NCBI GenBank assembly: GCA_003649445.1
Contig: QMRV01000118.1
Span: forward strand, 1 to 6,004
DNA length: 6,004 bases
Direction of reading: 5' to 3'
DNA from: Thermoprotei archaeon
Lineage (GTDB): Archaea; Thermoproteota; Thermoprotei; Thermofilales; B15-G2
Each line of letters begins with the position of its first letter. The stretch's first letter is position 1. A model generated the notes under the pieces. That model did no database searches, was not told the DNA's origin, and saw nothing but the letters and a program-made list of their open reading frames with translations. The translations under genes were made by a program, and so were the position numbers. This document shows, piece after piece, positions 1-5,221 of the stretch.

Positions 1-276
1 CCATCCACCTAAAGCCATCACTGAAGGGAAGGATAGATCTATCTCTCCAGAAATAATGACGTATGTTAGGCTTAAAGCAGGTATTATTGTGAAAGGAGCT
101 ACGGATGTAATAGCTGCATAGGTTGCAGGGTCGCTGAATCCTTCAGGGTTCATTGCGAAGAATATTAGCCAGAGCAGTAGGAAAATCATGGATATTGCTA
201 CTTGCAGTTTGTACTTATTAAACGTGCTAGCTATCATGTTACCTAAGCTTTTTGATGTAGGATTTTTTCTCCCCAT
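1..276 (-). CDS. Sugar ABC transporter permease (BPD_transp_2 / RbsC-like), 3' part beyond window
   Basis: This is the first 92 codons of a membrane permease of the CUT2 sugar-importer class; the rest lies beyond base 1. Translation gives a short basic N-terminus (residues 1-24), a hydrophobic segment at about 27-41 (AISMIFLLLWLIFFA) and a second at about 57-75. The family-typical motif GEIDLS follows at 77-82, leading into SVMALGGW. The stretch GEIDLSxxSVMALGG is characteristic of RbsC/XylH/FrcC-like permeases. The ATG at 276-274 is the first possible start, because an in-frame TAG lies four codons upstream; a weak GGA is the only visible ribosome-binding match. The gene begins 19 bases after the ATPase stop, so the two are almost certainly co-transcribed. 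The protein should form the transmembrane channel, probably as a homodimer, in the cytoplasmic membrane. The sugar transported is not evident. Confidence 0.88.
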   Translation of the reverse strand, partial: MGRKNPTSKSLGNMIASTFNKYKLQVAISMIFLLLWLIFFAMNPEGFSDPATYAAITSVAPFTIIPALSLTYVIISGEIDLSFPSVMALGGW

Positions 277-295
277 ATCGCATTCCTACGCTAAC

Positions 296-1093
296 TTACT
301 CTTGACCACTACGTATTAGGTTTATCTTTTCATATTCTACGGGTATTTTGCCTGTTCTAGCTATAGAAACCATTATGTGAGATAAGTCCTCGGGTGTTAG
401 ATCTGCTTTCATAAACTCTGCGACTATTTTTCCTCTATCTAATAGTACGAAGCGGTCTGCAACGGGGTATACGTGGTATATGTTGTGGCTTATGAATATG
501 CATGACTTACCTCTCTTCTTAAGCTCTAATACATATTCTAGTACTCTTTGAACTTCAGAAATTGACAATTGTATCGTTGGTTCATCTAATATAACAAGGT
601 CTGCTTCAAAACATAGTGCTCTAGCTATTTGAACACCTTGTTTGTAGCCTCCTGAAAGATATTTGACTGGAGTATCTGCAGACATCGCCTTAAGCCCTAT
701 CTCTTTAAGCAGTTTAGTTGCTGTGTCTCTCATCTCTTTAATTCTAAGAAAACCGAAAGGTCTGGTCAGCTCTCTTCCCATGAAGATGTTTCTCCATATA
801 GTATGGTTTTCTGAAAGAGTTCTCTCCTGATGTACTAAAACAATGCCTAGCTCGTAAGCCTTTTGGGGTGTTAGCCTTCTGAAGGCTTGGCCTTTAATCA
901 GTATTTCGCCTTCATCTGGAGCGTAAACGCCTGCTATTATTTTAACTAAGGTTGATTTACCAGCACCGTTATCTCCAACAAGGCCTACAATCTCGTTATT
1001 TCTAACTTTGAAATTCACTCCTTTAAGAGCAATAACGTCTCCAAATCTTTTTACAAGATTTTTCGTTTCAACAATATACTTAAAGCCGCTCAT
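296..1093 (-). CDS. Sugar ABC transporter ATP-binding protein, single domain
   Basis: This 265-residue cytoplasmic ATPase would energise the importer formed with the neighbouring permease and binding protein. All ABC motifs are visible in order: Walker A GDNGAGKST (40-48), Q-loop glutamine 89 in LVHQE, signature LSGGY (146-150), Walker B LVILDEP (166-172) with catalytic Glu171, and switch His203 in FISHN. The signature has Tyr where many ABC proteins have Gln, with KQGVQIARAL following, as in sugar CUT2 ATPases. Bacterial relatives such as RbsA and XylG are about 500 residues with two fused ATPase domains. This one has a single domain, resembling FrcA-type proteins, so it should act as a homodimer. 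The ATG start is preceded by a strong AGGAGGT at 1110-1104, 10 bases upstream. The gene lies 100 bases after the binding-protein stop and 19 bases before the permease start. Confidence 0.95.
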   Translation of the reverse strand: MSGFKYIVETKNLVKRFGDVIALKGVNFKVRNNEIVGLVGDNGAGKSTLVKIIAGVYAPDEGEILIKGQAFRRLTPQKAYELGIVLVHQERTLSENHTIWRNIFMGRELTRPFGFLRIKEMRDTATKLLKEIGLKAMSADTPVKYLSGGYKQGVQIARALCFEADLVILDEPTIQLSISEVQRVLEYVLELKKRGKSCIFISHNIYHVYPVADRFVLLDRGKIVAEFMKADLTPEDLSHIMVSIARTGKIPVEYEKINLIRSGQE

Positions 1094-1103
1094 TAGGTAA
1101 TTA

Positions 1104-1111
1104 ACCTCCTT
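1104..1111 (-). promoter_or_regulatory. Strong Shine-Dalgarno site of the ATPase gene
   Basis: The minus strand reads AAGGAGGT here, followed by 10 bases and then the ATG at 1093. It is the strongest purine-rich ribosome-binding site in the window and fixes the ATPase start. The other genes use the GGTG part of the same anti-SD match. Confidence 0.8.
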
Positions 1112-1149
1112 CCTACTTTCAGCTCCCGTTAGTATGGTTATAGTAGAAG

Positions 1150-1157
1150 TTTAAAAA
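1150..1157 (-). promoter_or_regulatory. Possible internal TATA box before the ATPase-permease genes
   Basis: The minus strand reads TTTTTAAA within ACCTTTTTAAACTTC. A transcript starting about 25 bases downstream (near 1127) would have a leader of roughly 33 bases carrying the AGGAGGT site. This could give the ATPase and permease their own promoter after termination behind the binding-protein gene. The assignment rests on position and base composition only, and the same T-run could instead be a terminator tract. Confidence 0.3.
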
Positions 1158-1169
1158 GGTATTTAAGTT

Positions 1170-1175
1170 AAAAAA
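1170..1175 (-). terminator. Possible U-tract terminator after the binding-protein gene
   Basis: A run of six T residues on the minus strand starts 18 bases after the TAA of the binding-protein gene, and a second run of five T follows at 1157-1153. Archaeal RNA polymerase can terminate at U-runs without a hairpin, and no strong hairpin is seen. Partial termination here would lower ATPase/permease output relative to the binding protein. Confidence 0.35.
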
Positions 1176-1193
1176 TAGATTTTATTATTGCTT

Positions 1194-2210
1194 TTACCTA
1201 TAACCTGCTTCGACTAGGTCTTTGACCCACTTAACTTCTTCAGGCCCAATTACTGCTCCGCCTGTATCAATGTATAGTCCGGCGAAGCCATATTTCTTGC
1301 TTAGGAACAGGTTAAGTACTGTTAGGAAGCCCTGTAGGTATGGTTGCTGATCGATAACTAATTGCACGTAGCCTTCTTCTAAACCTTTAACTGAACCTGG
1401 TGTTAAGTCGAAGCCTATCACAATTATTTCTCCTGGTTTCTTACCTAGGGATTTCATGTAGTCTGCTGCGGCAGCTGTTGTACCTCCACCATCGAAACAC
1501 ATCAGTACTACGTCCGGGTATTTAGCAAGGTATCCTGACACGTATGGTAGTCCTTCTGCTGGGCTACCGTAAACTTCTGGTGGGTGGGAAACTCTATCAA
1601 CAATGAGCCCTGCTTCTTTAAGAGCATCTTCTACGCCTACAGCTCTTAGAGCTCTTGCGGGTTGCTCCCAGCTTCCAGAGAATATTGCTGCTCTAGCTCC
1701 TGGTTTCAGCTTGTCAGCAAATCTTTTGAGTGCTTCTTTAGCTAGGGTATAGCCTGACATGTATAGGTTTTGTCCAACATATCCTGTGAACCAGTATTTC
1801 TCTCTTAACTCTGGAATGTCTACGTTGGCTAGCGTTACAAGTATACCTTTGTCAGCTGCTTCCTTAAATAGGGGTTCTAAGGCTTCAAGACCGGGATGGC
1901 CCATAACTACGATGCCATCTGGGCTAGCAGCTATAGCTTTCTTAAACTCTGCAACCATCTTATCTGGATCCCACTTTGTATGCGCATAGACTAGCTTAAT
2001 CCCTAGAAGTTCAGCAGCATCGGTAGCTCCCTTATATAGTCTTGCGTCGAAAGGATCTCCTGCCGCACCACCAATCCAGTATATGACCATACCCTCTCCA
2101 GGTTTAGGTGGCGGTGTAGGCACAGGTTTAGCGTAGTAACCTATTGCTCCAGCAATAATAGCAATAATAACTATGGCTGCAATGAAAATCGGAAGAGAAA
2201 CCTTCTGCAC
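1194..2210 (-). CDS. Sugar ABC transporter substrate-binding protein (RbsB-like, type 1 periplasmic-binding fold)
   Basis: This 338-residue extracytoplasmic receptor would capture a sugar and deliver it to the adjoining permease. Residues 1-5 are short and carry one lysine, and residues 6-26 are a hydrophobic signal or anchor (PIFIAAIVIIAIIAGAIGYY). A proline-rich linker (PVPTPPPKPG, 29-38) follows, so the domain probably stands off the membrane on a short stalk. The type 1 fold starts near VIYWIGG (42-48). DGIVVMGHPG (98-107), GFDLTPGSV (266-274) and DQQPYLQGF (287-295) match conserved RbsB/XylF-type segments, the last being the hinge and ligand region. No lipobox cysteine is present. The start is GTG, because an in-frame TAG lies just two codons upstream; GGTG at 2221-2218 provides the ribosome-binding site. 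The ligand cannot be deduced from the sequence. Confidence 0.95.
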   Translation of the reverse strand: MQKVSLPIFIAAIVIIAIIAGAIGYYAKPVPTPPPKPGEGMVIYWIGGAAGDPFDARLYKGATDAAELLGIKLVYAHTKWDPDKMVAEFKKAIAASPDGIVVMGHPGLEALEPLFKEAADKGILVTLANVDIPELREKYWFTGYVGQNLYMSGYTLAKEALKRFADKLKPGARAAIFSGSWEQPARALRAVGVEDALKEAGLIVDRVSHPPEVYGSPAEGLPYVSGYLAKYPDVVLMCFDGGGTTAAAADYMKSLGKKPGEIIVIGFDLTPGSVKGLEEGYVQLVIDQQPYLQGFLTVLNLFLSKKYGFAGLYIDTGGAVIGPEEVKWVKDLVEAGYR

Positions 2211-2244
2211 TTTCTACACCATAGAGAACTTATTGGTAAGAGAG

Positions 2245-2252
2245 AATATTAA
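2245..2252 (-). promoter_or_regulatory. Candidate TATA box of the binding-protein gene
   Basis: The minus strand reads GAAATG followed by TTAATATT, which resembles a BRE plus TATA box. Transcription would start near 2222, leaving a leader of about a dozen bases that contains the GGTG ribosome-binding site before the GTG codon. Other AT-rich segments in this gap (for example TTTAAAAAAA at 2344-2335) could also serve, so this choice is tentative. Confidence 0.4.
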
Positions 2253-2275
2253 CATTTCTATAATGTTTACGTAAA
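2251..2275. promoter_or_regulatory. Pair of inverted repeats, possible operator upstream of the binding-protein gene
   Basis: Bases 2251-2267 read AACATT, a five-base spacer, then AATGTT: a perfect 6-bp inverted repeat. It is immediately followed and overlapped by the perfect 10-bp palindrome TTTACGTAAA at 2266-2275. Both sit over or just upstream of the proposed TATA/BRE, where an archaeal repressor could block TFB binding or an activator could recruit it. AT-rich DNA produces such repeats by chance, so this is a suggestion only. Confidence 0.3.
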
Positions 2276-2355
2276 TACTATACATGAATATACGAGAGAT
2301 CCCATTTCCGCGCAAATCACTGCTCAACATTCTCTTTTTTTAAATGTATTACGCT

Positions 2356-2360
2356 AAAAA
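2356..2360 (-). terminator. Weak U-tract terminator candidate after the isomerase pair
   Basis: Five T residues on the minus strand (CCATTTTTAGC), about 44 bases after the TAA of isomerase B, follow a shorter T4 run at 2390-2387. There is no convincing hairpin. It is plausible as an archaeal U-rich stop because a new promoter seems to start the next gene. Confidence 0.25.
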
Positions 2361-2403
2361 TGGTGGGTGTAGGGTTTTTGAGTTTTAAAAGATTGTTTAA
2401 ATG

Positions 2404-3753
2404 TTAAATTAGTGTAAACTCTATTTCTATAAGTTCTGATAGTAGCCTAAGCTCTTTAACATAGTTACCATACGTCATTACTACATGATGGCTGAAAGCA
2501 TCTTTACTTACTTTCTTAGCGTTATCTACCTTTACTCCTATGGAAACTCTACAATGTGTTGTATCTTCTGTCCAAACCACCTTCCCTGTAGTTACCCATA
2601 CCTTATCCATATCCCAGTGCATGCCTACGAGAGTTACTGGTAATTCCTCTATAAGCTCTGCATATGGTGTAACACCTTTGGCTGTTGCATGATAGTCGCG
2701 TAGAGCAATTTTACACGCTGGGCAAGCGAGTGATGGAGGTAAGACATCATGGTTAACTACGACAATGTTATTTTCTATATCCATATGCGTAGCATTCTCA
2801 TTAAGATTACCCATTAAGACGGGCTTGCTTGAAACTCCCATTAACATAGCCATAGCAAATAATGCTGGCAAGTCTGCTTCGCAACCGCAAGGAATACCTT
2901 CATCTATTAGTAGTGAATATGCTAAGCATGGTACATACTCTATTTCAGGTAATGCAGCACAGTCTACAGTAATGGCATTAGCGTTATGTTTTCTAAGCAT
3001 ATTTTTCAAGGCCTTATATGTTTTCGCATAAATGTGCAATGTTTTTTCCCTATTATCCCTAATAATAAATCGTTCTTTCCATTCCTTAACTACGTCCTCT
3101 ACCTTTTCGTCGCTTATTTCCTCTATTTCTTTTAAGTAATCTTCTAACGTTAACTTAATGAATTCCACACCAAAGCGTTTATTTAGGTACTCTAAACTTA
3201 TTTGAGACCCTACTGCAACGCTATGTGATGGAAAATCTCCTATGTACAATACTTTCATTGTCTTAATGAATCGATGCCCTCTAAGAGCCTTTATTAGTGA
3301 GAGCACTTCATCAGCGCCCATGGTGAAATATCTTTTCGCTTTTGAATACTTGTTAAATCTTAGCTTCGATATTCTCCCATGAATTGAGTAGCCCCAATTA
3401 TCCCATTCAACAAGTAGCGGTTTATTTAGCAGCACGAGTTTTTCAAGGATGTTGTTTTCAGCAAACCAGTCTTCACTATCTCCTATAAGTATTGCATCCA
3501 CGTCTTCCGGTATTTTCACTACATCCTCAACTTTCCTAATTTCGATAGGTTCCAATACTTCAACAAGGCCTTTCCTCTTTAAAGCATCTAAACTAACGTC
3601 TTCTGGAGGAATTTCTTTACTCCTTAATACATCTCTAGGCTTCTTTGGACCTTTAACCCATGCTGTCTTAGCTAAAGGTGTTTCATCAGAATCCCATATT
3701 TCAAGAGCTTTCTTCATTCTTATGGGCTGAATTTTAACTTTAACCTTCCTCAT
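2404..3753 (-). CDS. L-fucose/L-arabinose isomerase superfamily protein, paralog B
   Basis: This 449-residue cytosolic protein is a likely member of the FucI/AraA-like sugar isomerase superfamily, whose characterised members interconvert aldoses and ketoses with Mn2+. An N-terminal Rossmann-like half (VDAILIGDSED, 85-95; LVEWDNW, 114-120; VLYIGDFPSH, 168-177) precedes the conserved core. The core shows ITVDC (261-265), PCLAYSLL (275-282), CEAD (291-294), NHD (334-336) with PPSLACP (339-345), and a C-terminal HHVVMTYG (422-429) before a terminal amphipathic helix. CEAD and HH correspond to family positions containing metal or substrate ligands. B has HD where paralog A and typical members have HC, and lacks the Asp usually found after the KPV/GRP strand. 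The ATG lies 2 bases after the stop of paralog A, with GGTG about 8 bases upstream inside that gene, so translation is probably coupled. The exact substrate is unknown. Confidence 0.78.
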   Translation of the reverse strand: MRKVKVKIQPIRMKKALEIWDSDETPLAKTAWVKGPKKPRDVLRSKEIPPEDVSLDALKRKGLVEVLEPIEIRKVEDVVKIPEDVDAILIGDSEDWFAENNILEKLVLLNKPLLVEWDNWGYSIHGRISKLRFNKYSKAKRYFTMGADEVLSLIKALRGHRFIKTMKVLYIGDFPSHSVAVGSQISLEYLNKRFGVEFIKLTLEDYLKEIEEISDEKVEDVVKEWKERFIIRDNREKTLHIYAKTYKALKNMLRKHNANAITVDCAALPEIEYVPCLAYSLLIDEGIPCGCEADLPALFAMAMLMGVSSKPVLMGNLNENATHMDIENNIVVVNHDVLPPSLACPACKIALRDYHATAKGVTPYAELIEELPVTLVGMHWDMDKVWVTTGKVVWTEDTTHCRVSIGVKVDNAKKVSKDAFSHHVVMTYGNYVKELRLLSELIEIEFTLI

Positions 3754-3755
3754 AG

Positions 3756-5120
3756 TTAGAACACCATTTTATCTTCTTCAAGAACCCTTAGCTTTAGGAG
3801 TGTTGCTAATTCCCTAAATTCTTCTCTCCAATCACCATAAAATATTACTCTATGCCATCCTGATCTACGTAGCCAATTTTCAGCTAATGCTTTAACATTT
3901 GTTTTGCCAATGAGTTTTACTGAGCAAGCATAGTTTGAGAATTCTATGGAAGTTATTCCAGCAGTATGTATTATCAGAACCCTATCCTCAGGAGCTAGTC
4001 CAACAGCAGTTACTGTTTCGTTTACTGGAAGTTTAACATGTATTGAGGCTTTCTTTAAACCTAAATGAGCCGGCGTAATAACATATGGGTATTTTCCTTT
4101 CCCTAAAGGCTCTAAGGGGGCGTAACAGTGATAATATATGACTTCGTCGCGTAAACTGTCCACAGCAACATCAACTATGAAGCCTGGTCTTCCAGTTAAA
4201 TATTTGCCTGCAATAATTAACACCGCAGAATATGGATCGGCCTCGCAAACAGGGATTATGTTATCGTTCCATAATTCCATATATCCTAAGCATGGCCAAG
4301 CATCTAATATCCCAGTATTTCTCAGTACAATACAGTCTACTGCTATAGTATTTGCTCTATAGTCTTTTGCCGCTTTCCTCATGGCCAAATAAAGTTTTGC
4401 CGATTTAACAATTTCCTCGATATCTGTTTCAAGGTTTTTCTCAGCTTCTCTAATCCACTTGTCAGCTATTGTTTTAGCTTCACCGTCGCTTACCGTTTCA
4501 TAATACTTCTTAACGAACTCTTTGGCATCTAAAATTATAGGTGTAGTTCCGGCGATTGTTTCTACACTTTTCAATGAGGAGTACAAGTCTATGCTAAGAG
4601 GGTACTCTAGTTTTAACAAGTATTTCTCGCTAGGGCTAACTATGAACAAGATTCTAGAGTTCTTTAAACCATGAATTGTTCTAAGCAGATTGATTTTCTT
4701 CAGTACTTCCTCGCTAGAAACGTCTCTAGTTACTTCACCGATTACAGGTATATCGTAAGTTTTTGCTTCTGAGTATTCTAATAGGAAGTCCCCTGAACCA
4801 CCGTAGGATTCAGCAATCATTATAACTGGTTTATAGCTGTAAAGTATGGGCCTAACTAGGCCTGTTATACAATTTAAGATGAAGACTACGTAGCCTGTAC
4901 TTCCTGCTTCTTTTTCAAGAAACTTTTTAACGTCTTCAGAATCTCTTATGTCATGTATTGAAAATTCTATTTCCGGATACATCTCCTTAAGTTTTCTTAC
5001 AACTCTCTCCTTTATTTCGCTGAACCATTTTTCAGATGCTGGCGGACCTCCTATAGCTCCTAATGGTGGGATGATGAAGGCAACTCCTATTTTAGCCTTG
5101 TTAGATAAGAATTCCCCCAT
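3756..5120 (-). CDS. L-fucose/L-arabinose isomerase superfamily protein, paralog A
   Basis: This 454-residue cytosolic protein is first in the isomerase pair and collinear with paralog B. Its N-terminal half resembles FucI/AraA-like alternating strands and helices: KIGVAFIIPPLG (residues 10-21), GYVVFILN (76-83), KPVIMIAESYGGSG (97-110) and SRILFIVSP (155-163). The core contains TIAVDC (258-263), PCLGYMEL (276-283), CEAD (292-295), LTGRPGFIVD (308-317) and YYHC (329-332). The C-terminal element is GWHRVIFYGDW (421-431), where paralog B has HH. Thus A keeps the usual HC and Asp but has Trp in place of the first His of the C-terminal HH pair, and it lacks the P-SLA segment after HC. An open frame reaches a TTG at 5132, but GGTGAT four bases before the ATG at 5120 makes that the better start. 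It is probably a sugar isomerase or a partner subunit; the substrate is unknown. Confidence 0.74.
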   Translation of the reverse strand: MGEFLSNKAKIGVAFIIPPLGAIGGPPASEKWFSEIKERVVRKLKEMYPEIEFSIHDIRDSEDVKKFLEKEAGSTGYVVFILNCITGLVRPILYSYKPVIMIAESYGGSGDFLLEYSEAKTYDIPVIGEVTRDVSSEEVLKKINLLRTIHGLKNSRILFIVSPSEKYLLKLEYPLSIDLYSSLKSVETIAGTTPIILDAKEFVKKYYETVSDGEAKTIADKWIREAEKNLETDIEEIVKSAKLYLAMRKAAKDYRANTIAVDCIVLRNTGILDAWPCLGYMELWNDNIIPVCEADPYSAVLIIAGKYLTGRPGFIVDVAVDSLRDEVIYYHCYAPLEPLGKGKYPYVITPAHLGLKKASIHVKLPVNETVTAVGLAPEDRVLIIHTAGITSIEFSNYACSVKLIGKTNVKALAENWLRRSGWHRVIFYGDWREEFRELATLLKLRVLEEDKMVF

Positions 5121-5124
5121 AAGG

Positions 5125-5130
5125 ATCACC
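5125..5130 (-). promoter_or_regulatory. Shine-Dalgarno GGTGAT that fixes the start of isomerase A
   Basis: The minus strand reads GGTGAT, then CCTT, then ATG at 5120. This is a six-base match to the complement of the archaeal 16S 3' end (AUCACC). The alternative upstream TTG (5132) and GTG (5129) would put this site inside the coding region and have weaker sites of their own. Confidence 0.75.
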
Positions 5131-5153
5131 AATTGTAAAAGATACCTTAAGAA

Positions 5154-5161
5154 TTAAATAA
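5154..5161 (-). promoter_or_regulatory. Candidate TATA box of the isomerase operon
   Basis: The minus strand reads TTATTTAA with a purine-rich GAGAAGAC just upstream as a possible BRE. Transcription about 25 bases downstream would begin near 5132, giving a leader of about 11 bases that carries the GGTGAT site before ATG 5120. This geometry also argues against the TTG at 5132 as the start. Confidence 0.5.
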
Positions 5162-5176
5162 GTCTTCTCAAGGTGA

Positions 5177-5183
5177 ATATTTA
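5177..5183 (+). promoter_or_regulatory. Candidate TATA box of galT
   Basis: The plus strand reads AAGGTG followed by AATATTTA, which can serve as BRE plus TATA. Transcription would start near 5205, giving a leader of about 17 bases with GTGAT (5213-5217) four bases before the ATG. It lies back to back with the isomerase TATA box, about 20 bp away on the other strand. Confidence 0.45.
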
Positions 5184-5221
5184 GGATAACTATTGGACCG
5201 GTATTGTGGTGTGTGATTGTA

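Larger units (their letters stand above)
2211..2403. other. Intergenic region between isomerase B and the binding-protein gene
   Basis: This 193-base gap holds the likely end of the isomerase transcript and the promoter of the transporter. A T5 run at 2360-2356 and a T4 run at 2390-2387 (minus strand) are possible U-tract stop sites. The TATA candidate and inverted repeats lie at 2245-2275. A 38-codon minus-strand open frame (2330-2214) is present but has no clear support as a gene. No RNA gene or longer repeat was recognised. Confidence 0.7.
5121..5221. promoter_or_regulatory. Divergent promoter region between isomerase A and galT
   Basis: These 101 bases must drive both directions. Two back-to-back TATA candidates (5161-5154 minus, 5177-5183 plus) sit in the middle, with a matched ribosome-binding site four bases from each ATG. 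A direct repeat of TATTG (5191-5195 and 5202-5206, 11 bp apart, around ACCGGT) lies downstream of the galT TATA and could bind a regulator. No regulator gene is in the window. Confidence 0.6.

Noticed and set aside
1759..1989. Plus-strand open frame of 76 codons opposite the binding-protein gene
   Set aside because: It is antisense to a clear RbsB-like gene; the translation has no recognisable domain and reflects the codon use of the true gene.
2765..3031. Plus-strand open frame of 88 codons opposite isomerase B
   Set aside because: Antisense shadow of a conserved core region (CEAD, VDC) and no promoter or ribosome-binding site was seen.
3449..3730. Plus-strand open frame of 93 codons opposite the N-terminal part of isomerase B
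   Set aside because: Low-complexity Ser/Thr-rich translation, typical of antisense reading of a Lys/Glu-rich gene.
4138..4362. Plus-strand open frame of 74 codons opposite isomerase A
   Set aside because: Antisense shadow of the conserved core of isomerase A.
2404..5120. Recent duplication or frameshift joining the two isomerase genes
   Set aside because: Both frames are full length with separate cores and C-termini, and local identity looks low (roughly a third at the core by eye), so they are old paralogs and not fragments of one gene.
4948..5157. Plus-strand open frame of 69 codons running into the divergent promoter
   Set aside because: Opposes the N-terminal region of isomerase A and has no supporting motifs.
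5213..5221. GTG at 5213 as an alternative galT start
   Set aside because: It would place the GTGAT ribosome-binding site in the coding region and has no site of its own; ATG 5222 leads directly to the family N-terminus.
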